Below, piece by piece: positions 46,690 through 57,474 of a stretch of 64,000 nt of DNA. This DNA is from Artemisia argyi (Eukaryota; Streptophyta; Magnoliopsida; Asterales; Asteraceae). Position numbers and translations under genes: made by a program. The stretch is from NCBI GenBank assembly GCA_030686995.1, contig CM060687.1, forward strand, positions 169,866,090-169,930,089, given 5' to 3'. The notes under the pieces are model-generated. The model did not search any database and was not told the DNA's origin. It saw nothing but the letters and a program-made list of their open reading frames with translations. Within the stretch, counting starts at the first letter, position 1. Every line of letters begins with the position of its first letter.

Positions 46690-46826
46690 TGGTGGATCAG
46701 GCGGATCCCAATTTTGGGTTCCGCCAGTGTAAAACCTGGGTAACCCAGGTTTGGCCCAACGGACCAGACGGAACCCAAATTTGGGTTCCGCCTGTGTATT
46801 CCCAGGGTACCGCCAGTCATCTGCAG
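46690..46826. repeat. GC-rich cassette, inverted copy between ORFs A and B
   Basis: Inverse orientation relative to the LTR copy. Two hairpins GGCGGATCCC/GGGTTCCGCC and GACGGAACCC/GGGTTCCGCC are separated by a perfect CCTGGGT/ACCCAGG stem. CCCAGGGTACCGCC and CTGCAG follow. Confidence 0.8.
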
Positions 46827-47215
46827 AAAATTTTTGCCATTTTTCTTAAGATCATAACTTGTCAAGTGTCAAATCATTATCCTAAGTGAGAAACATCTTT
46901 CATTAACACCAATAACCATATTGAAACAAACTTCACTCACCAAAACAATTAGGAAGACACTTCCCGCCAAAATTCAAATTCAAAACATAACTAACCAAAG
47001 GAACCCTTTTAAAGGATCCTTCAAACCTTTGATACATTCTCAACCAAACCACTTCCATGATCACAAAGCATTGAGTGCTAAGGTTGGTCTTCCACTCCAC
47101 CCTACTTCATTAGATTGACATTACATGATGTGACATGGTCATGAAAATCATGTGAAAACTCAATCTTTGAATAGTAAAACATCAAATCAAAACACCTATT
47201 TCAACACTTTTCTCA

Positions 47216-47226
47216 TCCTATAAATT
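47216..47226 (+). promoter_or_regulatory. TATA box upstream of ORF B
   Basis: CCTATAAATTTG about 85 bases before the ORF B ATG, with a C/A-rich leader (TCAATCACACCATC) between them. Confidence 0.45.
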
Positions 47227-47304
47227 TGAAAGGTTTGCAACAACTCAATCACACCATCAACATCAAAACTTCTTCTCTCAAACATCAAAACCAAAACCAT
47301 TGAA

Positions 47305-48477
47305 ATGACCAAATCCAACACCTCAACCGAGTCATCAAAATCATGTGCTAAAACCACTAGGATTAGTGTGAAAACTTGTTGCTTCAACAAAACCTCAAAG
47401 TCAAGCTCATCATCTTCAAGTGATGCCTCACTTAACATCTCTTCACCAATCCAAGATTTTCTAAACCTTACTACCTCAAATACACCCTCAACACCTCATC
47501 ATACCAATATGATAACCATTCAAGATTTGCTCAATCTTGCTACTTCACCACCTTCTCCACCACTTTGCAACTCAAACCTAGCCATTAATCCATCACCAAC
47601 TAGATCTTTGAGTAACACAACTTCACCTTCCCAACAAGCTTTTAAATCAAAAACTCCGTCACCTCAATCACCAACACCTACACCAATGGAACTTTTTCAT
47701 ACACCACCAACATCACCAACACCCAATTTGGAAACCTTAGATGATTTATCATCAAGTCTACCATCCTTCTCACTTTTTGACACCATTGCTCCAACGGAAA
47801 CTCAACAACAACCTAATGAGCAACTTAATCATGAACCCCATTACCCCGCGACGGTAGAACGGTTGGCTTACCGTTATGCTAGACCTTCCATTTTTCCAAA
47901 TGATCAAGGTCATACCCACTCACATTCATTTGTGTTTCACCCCATTTACAAAAACCTTCATGGTGATCCTTACGGAGAACCAAGTTTTCGTCACCTAGTC
48001 CAACCACAAGAACAACAACAACAACAACAACAATCACCACATGAACCTCCCCAACAATTTGATTCTCTACTTTCTTCCTATAAGAAAATAGAAGCCTCAA
48101 TGTGGGAAAAACCTCCAAACATGAATGAGGAAATAAACACTCATTTAAACCACCTCAATGCCTTCAAACGAATGGTTGATTCTCAAATCAATCATGTTAT
48201 GGAATTCAACACGGCATTACACTCAACAAGTGAAGGAAACAAAAACACTTCTCAACCATCCACCTTTGCTCCTTCAAGTTCAACCCATCCACCACCAACA
48301 AATCAAACCTCTCTTCCACCAAACTTTCCCCGCCATAATTGCGGACATTGCGAAAGAACCGCTCGCATTAGTGAAAGATGTCGAACGGAACTTCGTGAGT
48401 TAACCGAAGAAATGAGGTTTATTCTAAACCACATTTTGGACCAACTTCAATCCTTGTCTCATCCACCACAACCTTAG
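47305..48477 (+). CDS. Extra ORF B, Ser/Pro/Thr-rich protein
   Basis: 390 residues, open throughout. Residues 1-160 are Ser/Thr/Pro-rich with a repeated helix motif (IQDFLNLTTS at 49-58, IQDLLNLATS at 72-81). Residues 236-243 are a poly-Gln run from CAA repeats. The C-terminus has CGHCERTARISERC (a possible metal site) and a helix (ELTEEMRFILNHILDQL) that may self-associate. I do not recognise a family. ORF A and B are separated by about 1 kb that includes the inverted GC cassette, suggesting separate transcripts. Confidence 0.7.
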   Translation: MTKSNTSTESSKSCAKTTRISVKTCCFNKTSKSSSSSSSDASLNISSPIQDFLNLTTSNTPSTPHHTNMITIQDLLNLATSPPSPPLCNSNLAINPSPTRSLSNTTSPSQQAFKSKTPSPQSPTPTPMELFHTPPTSPTPNLETLDDLSSSLPSFSLFDTIAPTETQQQPNEQLNHEPHYPATVERLAYRYARPSIFPNDQGHTHSHSFVFHPIYKNLHGDPYGEPSFRHLVQPQEQQQQQQQSPHEPPQQFDSLLSSYKKIEASMWEKPPNMNEEINTHLNHLNAFKRMVDSQINHVMEFNTALHSTSEGNKNTSQPSTFAPSSSTHPPPTNQTSLPPNFPRHNCGHCERTARISERCRTELRELTEEMRFILNHILDQLQSLSHPPQP

Positions 48478-48920
48478 AGTCTCCAAAATGAAACAAAACC
48501 GTTTCTCTTGGAAAATGTCTAACCAACAAACCAAAACCAAATCACCTCCTCACCTTTCAAAATAAAACCCGCTACAACCCTTCAACAAACATTTTCATCC
48601 CAAAACAACCTTACCCTTGTTCTTGGAAAATGTTTCTCATTAAGGAAAATGATTATTTCCTTGTAGCATTTTATGTTCTTAGTTTATCTTTTAGTTTTTC
48701 TTTGTAGAATATTGTCATCTTAATTTTGTGTCTTTGACTCTCTAAGAGTCAAAATTTTACAAGTTAAATGAAATTAATTCTACAACAAGGTTTGAAGTGT
48801 TTGTTGACCATTTAGGTGTGATAAATGAACTATACCTTGATATGGTACCATACTTAAATCTTGTGCTAACCTCTCTTTTTGTAGGTTCATTATTCATGAT
48901 TTCCTTCCTTGAAACTCCAT

Positions 48921-49321
48921 TTAGGGGAGTAATATTCAAGGGGGAGCATGAGTAATGCATTATTTCTCTTCACAACTCTTAGTTGTGTTTTAGACATGAA
49001 ATTCTTTCATGACTTATCTTGTGCGGAAATTAACTTTTCTTTTGTAGGTTCAAAATCCATGTCTCCACTCTTGGTACTCCATTTAGGGGGAGTATCGACC
49101 AAGGGGGAGCATGGCCATTATTCCGCTTCGCTACTCTACTTTTTGTTTCGACAAAAAGGGGGAGAATTTAGAGTAAACTTGTTCTACTTTAAATATTTTC
49201 CGCTTCGCTAACTCTTTGCAAAAACAAGTTTTACTAACTAACTTTATAAGACTTAACACTTAATCTCATGGCTTACTTTTAAATAAAGTTTATGTTTTGT
49301 CATCAACAAAAAGGGGGAGAT
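48921..49321 (+). other. Array of polypurine tracts, the last one the true PPT
   Basis: GGGGGAG-like tracts near 48921, 48938, 49083, 49100, 49159 and 49312. The last (AAAAAGGGGGAGA) abuts the right LTR and follows stem TTTTGT/ACAAAA (49296-49312). The one at 49159 follows a perfect stem TTTTTGT/ACAAAAA with loop TTCG (49141-49158). 48478-48920 is AT-rich tail without features. Confidence 0.8.
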
Positions 49322-50710
49322 TGTTAATACAAATATCGCCTAAAAACGTTATTTATATTTTACGATCTTTGCTAAGTTTTGTTAATGACAAAGTATGAAA
49401 TTTAGCTAAGAGTAAATCATCACTTGAAGTGTTTAAGTCTTGTTTAACTAAGGTTTACATTTCCCCTTAAACTAAACACAAGTTTATTTGTTAAATTAGA
49501 AATAGTCACATCACATTTATGGCAAGTTTTGTCATTATGTATTTATGGCAAGTTATGTGTTTGACTTGCTTTCATGTTGCTTGCAAGTATCATGTTTGAC
49601 TTACTTTAAGTGATGTGACATTGTTTGGTTGCTAGAAGTTATGAGACAAGACATTGTTTGGTTTGGGAAGTTATTGCAAAAACCTACTGCAGACCCGGCG
49701 GTACCCTGGGGGTACACGGGCGGAACCCATCTCAGGGTTCCGCCTGATCCGCCGAGCATGCAGTATTGGTTGCTATAAATACCAAACCACTTGTTAGTTT
49801 TGTGTAACCCTTTAGGACATATTTTCACATATTCTCTCAACTAACCCAGTAACCCCTGACTTGTGTGATTCTCTTATGTAGCAAGGAACTCCACAAGATC
49901 ATTCAAGAAGTTGCAAGCTTCAACTCTAAAGTTGCAAGTCTTGGTAGCTTAGTCATGTATAAGCTTTGATAGTTTATACTTCCGTTGTGTCATGTATATT
50001 CAGTAGAGATTGGTTAGTATTTTAGGCCTCAAAATACGTAGAGTGTTGGGAGTGGTTGTACCCTAGTAAAAGAACTAACGGGAGTGGTTGTACCCTTGGT
50101 AAAGAACTCGACATCTAGCTTTGTGTCGGTAAAAGTGTAAGCGACGAGTGGGAGTGGTTGTACCCTTGTAAAAGAACTCGACATCTAGCTTTGTGTCGGT
50201 AAAAGTATAAGCGACGTGTAAGGTTTTCTCCGCCGGTGAAAGGAGCTTGTTGATTAGTGTTTATAACTCTCGAGTTGGAAACTCGGGGCGTGGATGTAGG
50301 GCAAGGAAAAAGAGTCCTTGTAGCCGAACCACGATAAACAATCGTGTTGTGGTTTGATCGTTTCTTTCTCTATCTTTGCTTATTGCATGTTGTTGTTTAG
50401 TTAGAATTGTTAACTACATATATAGCTTTTCAAAGAAGTAAAACAAGTAAAGTTGTCTTTATGTTTTCAAACAAGTGTAAAAGCTTTTCAAAGAACTAAA
50501 CAACCAAAGTTAGGATCATCACAAGTAAAGCTTTTCAAAGTAAGAAACAAGTATAATTAGAATTGATACTCACACTAAAAGCTTTTGAAAGAAACAAACA
50601 TATAATGGTGTGTTTATATTATTGATCAAACCTAAAGTTATTAAAGGATATTTAAGCTAAAAAGGATTTAAAAAGAGGTAAACTATTCAACCCCCTTCTA
50701 GTTTTCCACA
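49322..50710 (+). repeat. Right LTR of SIRE-like element
   Basis: Nearly identical to the left LTR. Differences seen: TTTCTT/TTTGTT, GGAAAG/GGCAAG, CTTTCA/CTTGCA and one C in a C-run near the end. GC cassette at 49683-49761. Confidence 0.93.
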
Positions 50711-50715
50711 GGGTG

Positions 50716-51033
50716 AAAATCACATTATAGTGATTATCGCTTATCAAACGCTAATCACGGTTAAACTTTTGGTCAAATGTTGTATCGATGACATGTTGTC
50801 GTAATCACATTGGCAGAAAAAAATTCCCGCCCAATTATTTGCTATTATTTAGAGGTGGGGAAGTCAAATTTGACCAAAACTATACCAACGACGTGTCGTC
50901 GGGAAAATTTTTGGTAAAAAATTTAATGCTCTTTGGTCTTGGTCAAGTGGTGCTTTTTTCATTTAGTGGTTTTCGCCGACGACATTTTGTCGTCGGCAAA
51001 ACCTTCGTCACCGTTCCACATTTTCTAGTAGTG
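50716..51033. mobile_element. CACTA-like remnant, right end
   Basis: Ends TTCTAGTAGTG (51023-51033), the complement of a CACTAC terminus. It carries subterminal palindromes ATGACATGTTGTCG, ACGACGTGTCGTCGG and CCGACGACATTTTGTCGTCGG. The next bases GCA would be one side of a 3-bp TSD; the other end is lost. The SIRE-like element is inserted within it. Confidence 0.55.
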
Positions 51034-51313
51034 GCAGCGATGGATCTAGTTTGATGTATATGGATTAACAAGTAATTAACGCATAAATTACTAACCTCGT
51101 ATCACTTGAATTACTAAGACAAGTGATGTTCTTGAATCTTGACTCTTGGATCTTGGATCGAAACACCTAAACAACTAAAGCAAGTTGTTATCTATCGTTG
51201 CATACACTTCACGCTAGAATGTTAGGATGCTAGTGCTTGAATCATGAATAAAACACGAAGCACGTTGCTTTGGTTTTCTTGGATGCCAATCGGAAACCCC
51301 TACGGTTTGTATG
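51034..51313. other. Unassigned DNA
   Basis: Short stretch between the CACTA-like end and the old LTR. Nothing recognised. Confidence 0.5.
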
Positions 51314-54037
51314 TGTCAAAACTCGTAATTTCATGTCCTTTTTCAAATGTCGAAATTTCATAATTTATTTCGGAAGTTACTATTCATCAGTTACTATTCA
51401 CTATTACTATTCACTTTCACTATTCATTTCCGAAATTTTTTATTTCATATTCTCGTAAGTTAAACTATTTTAATGATAATCCGAGAGTTTGGCGCTCGTC
51501 GCATCATTTCTGCAAAAATCACGAAGCCGTGTCCGAGATTTACATTTGCGTTTAAACGTCATTCCAGCATCCCGATATGTCCATAAAACACTATAAACGA
51601 TAGAAATATGATTTTCTCTCATTTTACGACAATTCTAAAAGTTTTGGAATTTTACGTTTTCCAGTTTAGTGTTTTACGCGAATTACTCGTTTTAGACCCG
51701 CGTTTCCAGTTTTAACTGCGTTTAAGCAACCCGATGGAACTTACCATTCATTTTATATTTTATTATGGAGTATTTTGACAAGTTTAGTCATTCTTTCAAG
51801 TTTCATATTTTTACGATACCCGGATTTACGTTTCGCGATTTAACACTTTACGGTTAGCAATTAACGGAACCAAAACTGACTCCGTGAACGAGATATTATC
51901 AAACTTCTTTCATACTCATCATAAATATCTAACAAATATCTAGATACTTTCACTTGTCACTGAAATTACAATTATGCCCTTTTGATAAAATTACCAAAAT
52001 GCCCTTGAACTATATATACAAATCACTAGCTAAAATTCACAAAAATTTGCTTCCTTCCTCTTTCTTGGCTCACGACAACAACAAGAAAAACAAGAAGAAT
52101 TCATCAACTTTTGAAGATTCAAGCATATATACATTCCTAGTTTACTTCTCTTTATAGTTTTGAAATAAAAACTAAGAAGTTATTAAGCACCTTGATCTTT
52201 TTAACCTCATCATCCAACTAGTAAGTTTCAAGTAAACTTTTTAATCTTTTCATACTTTCATTTGATGTATTTTCAAGTCATAGTAGTAGATCATGCAAAT
52301 ATATATGTTATATATATACCACTTTATACAATAATACTCTTTAATCTTAGATCTATAATTTTTATTAGTAACTTCAAGAGATCCACCAAGATTGGTGATG
52401 TTTAGGAACCCATGACACCCTAAGAAGGTGTATGGTAGGATTGAGTATTTGTGGAGTTGGTTTGAGATAGTTTGGTTAAGTTTTGAATAAGCCTTGAACT
52501 AGAAAAGTTGATTTTTCAAACTATATATAAGTTGCTGTCCATTTTTGTAAATTCTGGAAAGATCAGGGGTTTCCGGGTAACTTTGGGCTAGAGATTTAGA
52601 AAATACTTTAAAAAACGGAGCCGTGGGCGAAAGAACAGATTAAAACGGGTTTATAACGAAGGAGATATGATTTTTGCAAGTTTAACGACGAAAACTATTA
52701 TTTTCTAAAAATAGTAAGCTGTCACACGATTTTTATGGGTAAAATCGAGGCGTTAGACGTAACCTAGAGGAACCGAACTATCAAAAATATATTAGTATAT
52801 GTCAATACGATTCCGGGGATATAAAGAACGTAGAAAACGAGCTTATAACGACCAAGATACAAGCGTTTGAATTTTAGACGATTTTAATATATTCCTTCAG
52901 CCCAACAACACTTCGAAAATTTTCAAGTATTAACCATTTCGCCAAGTAACCAGGTTGAGAGCCATTTTTCTTATTGATAAACTCATTTCTGGAAAATTTA
53001 CATCATTGACAAAAAGTTACTTCGCCCAGCCTAGTATTCAAAACATCCAACCGTTTGTCAAAAGAATTAATAACGAATAACATATGGTCTTCCAAACTTT
53101 CCCAAAAACTGCCAAGAATCTGCCAAAACAGCCCAAACACCTCACTTGACGGCTATTTTCCTTTATGATCGAGACCCGTATGGACAAACTTCAGTTCTGT
53201 GACTTTTTAGATAAGGTGAAAATATTCTCAAAACTACTGAGCTTCTTTCCTAAGTCTTAATATTCACTATTTTGCGACTAGTTTTGCGAGACCATTTTGG
53301 TCATATTTTCAAGTTATGAAAAGTGTCATTTTACGACGAAAATACTATATTTACCGATAAAACACCAAACGAGGATCGTGGAGTACCGTTTCAACGTATT
53401 TACATGGAAAGTGATTATTAACTTAACGAGACGTCAAAAATATATTTTTCGACGATAAACGTTATTTTTCAAATTTCACGAGTGGTATCGATAACATACG
53501 TATTTGCATGTGTAGCATTATTTCATTTCTTACATTAGATCATACCATTCATATTAGGTTGCGGTTAGAGATCGTGCCTCATTTTCAGTGTATCCACTTT
53601 TGTCATCGTAGCTATTGCACCAGGTGAGTCATAGCCCCTACTCTTTCAATTGTTTTGGTAAACTCTTTGGGGGAGAATACATGCTCGTTTTCATCTAAAT
53701 GTATACTTGATTTAATGGATTATGCTACGTGTTTAGTCAAACATTTCTTTGCTCCAGTTATGAATTCGTTACTCAATTAAATGTAGTGTATATTCATTTG
53801 CATCACACTTAATCCTTTTACCTTTGGACCCAAGCCTTTTCCATTATTAAGCACACTTAACCGAATGAACCGGCTCCACCACTATGTACATACACGACTG
53901 AATGAACGGGTCATATAACCGAATGTACGGGTCACATAACCGAATGTACGGGTCACATAACCGAATGTACGGGTAACATAACCAAATGAATTGGTCACGT
54001 AACAAAATGTATTGGTCAAACTACACTTATCTTTGAA
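51314..54037 (+). repeat. Old, diverged LTR of a related Gypsy family, interrupted
   Basis: Starts TGTCAAAACTCG, comparable with TGTAACAACCCG of the young LTR at 54038. It stays alignable in order: ACTATTCAC runs near 51380, TTATAACGAAGGAGATATG near 52650 (against 55750), GCGGTTAGAG near 53560 (against 56338), TGGGGGAGAATACATGCTCG near 53670 (against 56448). Interrupted at 54037 by the young element, about 2.7 kb into the LTR. Confidence 0.75.
53885..54025. repeat. 21-bp minisatellite
   Basis: About six units of ACATAACCGAATGTACGGGTC with decay at both ends. It lies in the old LTR right before the insertion point of the young element. Confidence 0.8.
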
Positions 54038-57000
54038 TGTAACAACCCGCATTTTCGGGACATTTCTACTATTCACTATTCATCAATTACTATTCACCGG
54101 TCACTATTCATCATTTTCGGAGCCCGTTTGTGATTCTGTGAAGCAGTACTATTCATGCGACACTATTCATTCCCGAAGGGAAATCACTATTCATGATCAT
54201 CGTTCATCATTTCGTAAACTGAGTTTACGGGTCTTCAAATTCGCAGCTAATATCACAACCCGCTATTTCCCAGGTCGATACTATTTCCTAAACTCGAATT
54301 TAAATTCTTGACATTTAATTTAAAACAATTCACATGAGCTCTTTTACTTGAATCGACGCGAATTTTTAAATAAATTCTAAGAACTCTAGGACTTAGGCTA
54401 ATTTTAGCCCACAATGCTCCGGTACCTTGCTCCTTCCCCAATTCATAATTTTATACTATAAAACATATTTCTATTCTTTAAATACTTACGGTTTTAAATT
54501 CAACAAAACGTTAATTTTTATTCAAGAATGTAACACTTGACATACCCGACTTTCTCAACAATTATTTTTAGAGTATTTTTATACTTCCAAAATCATTACA
54601 AAAGTCCCAAAAATATTTTTCGACGTCCAGGTTAAATTCTTTACATCTTACGTTTAATTACGTATAACTTTCGTTAACTACTAAACTAATACCCTATGCA
54701 TATTTTTACTACCCAATACTCTCACAAAATATTTTTTTATAAAATTTTACACAATCTTGTATTTTTTTTTAGCAATGACGTCCCTTTTTCTTTTATAACT
54801 ATCACATGTTTTAAATTTTTGACCAAGAATTCAACAAAGGGGACAAGGACCAAAATAGTGTGTGCTTGACTAGCCAATTTGTCTTCCATTCTTTTCAGCT
54901 AACAATACAAACGCCACCCTATATGTTTCCTATTAACTTAGATAGAAGACCAAGACCAAGTGAAGAATTACCTTTGACCATTTGACCACTTTTTGTATAA
55001 ATAAGTAGCCTAAGGTTTAACATAACACACAAACTTTACTAAAAAAAAAAAATACTACCACTTACTCCCTCACTTATACCATACGACCACAAGAAGAAAG
55101 GAAACAAGAAAAGTTAAAATTGCTAGTCCAATTGGTTATTTGATGTTACAATTAAGCTACAAGGGTTTGATACTAATCTTGGGGTTACACAAGTGCTTTA
55201 CAAATCTCATCTCACTAACCTCTTTGTAAGTAAATTTTTACACTACTAATACTTCATGATTTTCATGATTTTTATGCTTGTCTAGTAAATACACTTGGTT
55301 ATCACTTGGTACATGTTGAAAAATCTTTACATCCACTTTGATCTCTTAGCAAGAATATATATTTGAACAAGTTTTGATTACAAGAAAATTTGCTAGTAAT
55401 AATCTTTACAAGAAAATGATGAAAACTTTATATATACATGTTAGTAGATTTGAAGTTTTAAATACTTGGATGGTCTTGTACATGGACCTTGAATATTGTT
55501 AAGTTATGTTTAGATCACCATACTAGTTGAGAAGTTGATGGATGAACTAGGACTAGATTTGGAGTTGTTGTAAGTGGGGAAAATAAATAAAACACTAGGA
55601 AATATAATTTGACGCTTTTAATAACAAATCTGTCCCATTCGACCTCCTACAGATAGATCAGCACCTTGGTGACCATATTAGGCTAGAAATATAGAAAATA
55701 GACTTAATAACGAAAACATAGCCGCTTGAACGAGTTAAAACGGACTTATAACGAAGAAGATATGCTATTTTCAAGATTGACGACTAAAACTATATTTTCT
55801 GAAATCATGATTCTGTCCCGATTTTTCAAGCTAGGAAAACTGAGATTAAATGATATCTAAACTAGCCGAGACCTTGAAAATACTAGAGTACACTTGAATA
55901 CCTTCGCGGGAATATATAGAACTTGAGAAACGGAACTACGACGCAAAAGTTATGGCCTAAAGAAGATTACGACGACATAAAATTTTTGACAGCTTTTGTT
56001 CTACTATTAAAAGCTGATGGAGATATTTAACATGACTTTTGGACACTTTAAAGAGTATTTTGGCTAAAATAACGTAAATAAACATAGTAGAACTTTACGT
56101 ATACTTATTATATACGTTAGATTTAATATACTTATTGACAAGACGACTAAGTTGTGGTCACAAGATTTACTAGTCACATTTTTCTAAAAAGGATGACTTT
56201 CTAAAATAAAAGGATCACATCTACTTAACTACCTTTTGACGATAAATATTACAACAACATGTACAAGTGATAACGTAGTGTATGACTTGCATGCTTGACC
56301 TTGTCTTCGAACCTAAGATATATGAATCATTTAGGTCGCGGTTAGAGCGTTTGTGCCTCGATTTTCGTGCGTTTTCCTTTTGGTTATCATATCGATTGTT
56401 CCAGGTGAGTTCATACCCCCTACTTTTACCTGTTTTTATAACTGTTTTGGGGGAGAATACATGCTCGTTTTTGACTAAACTCGATGCTTGTTTTATTGGA
56501 ATGCGCAATACTTGATTTATTATTTAAATGCACCTATGTGTATATCAGTTGCATACTGGATTATTTCCTTACATACACAAGTGTTTGATAAACATACAAC
56601 ACACTTTATGAACTTTTGCTTTTATGCAACACACTTTATGAACTATTACTTTTATGCAAACACTTTTATGGACCACACTGTAACTTATGCTTTATTTACA
56701 CTATTACGCGGATTAGCCTAAGCCCTTGAATCCCACTATGCCCAAACTCATGAACCGTCAATTCCTGCTGGGAAGCGCGAATGTTATAAATAGATCTATT
56801 GGTGGTGACTCCCCCGTTCGGTTTGACCGGATAGGCAAACGCGAGCGTATAACATGTCGAATTACAAGTGTAACGGGATAAACACTTGCCGGGCCTTTAT
56901 ATTTAACATGCTTCTAGAGCATGCACACTGTCGTAGCTTCGGTTGCATGAACTTAGTGCTAGCGTAATAAGACTATTTACTATGTGACATTATATTCGTT

Positions 57001-57459
57001 GTAGTGATCACACACTCTACTCATGGTCCACAATTTTGATTTTTACTGTAAGGTAAACACTATTTTGCAAGACATTGTGAGCCACACAATGGTCACAAAA
57101 CTCTCTATTGAACTCATAACACTATGGTTTTAATACAAACTTATGAACTCACCAACCTCGTGTTGACACTCTTTAGCATGTATTTTCAGGTTTTAAGCAA
57201 TGGCACGCTACTGGAGGTTTTAGCAGGGCATGGCATGGTCATAGAAGACTCTGATATTCACTTGGGGACCATTTTAAACTATTTTACGGGCCTACTTCCG
57301 CACTATATTTTAACGATGTAAATTCAATACTTTTGGTTAAATGATTTTATTCTAAATGATTGAAGTGAAAACCAGTTTTGAACTTGTGTTGTAATACCAA
57401 TTGAGTTACACCCCAGCTACATGTATGCTTCCGCTGGACCCGATTTTGGGGGTGTGACA
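54038..57459 (+). repeat. LTR 1 of tandem Gypsy derivative
   Basis: TGTAACAACCC...GGGGGTGTGACA. Starts with several CTATTCA words. TATA box TATAAATAAG at 54996-55005, followed by a leader near 55010-55100. Holds a polypurine-like TGGGGGAGAATAC at 56448 and short repeats ACACACTTTATGAAC (56600-56640). Confidence 0.92.
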
Positions 57460-57462
57460 GAT

Positions 57463-57474
57463 TGGTATCAGAGC
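57463..57474 (+). other. Primer-binding site 1, tRNA-Met type
   Basis: TGGTATCAGAGC, three bases after LTR 1. An identical site at 63139-63150 follows LTR 2. Confidence 0.9.

Larger units (their letters stand above)
40410..50710 (+). mobile_element. Young SIRE-like Copia derivative with deleted pol and two intact extra ORFs
   Basis: LTRs 40410-41799 (1,390 bp) and 49322-50710 (1,389 bp) with TSD GGGTG (40405-40409 and 50711-50715). I see only three substitutions and one indel between the LTRs, so insertion is recent. Gag and pol survive only as short decayed fragments (41856-44081), while two ORFs downstream are open from start to stop. Transposition therefore required enzymes from other elements. 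Confidence 0.92.

Noticed and set aside
53882..54076. Repetitive FGYVTRT peptide
   Set aside because: It is the translation of the 21-bp minisatellite.
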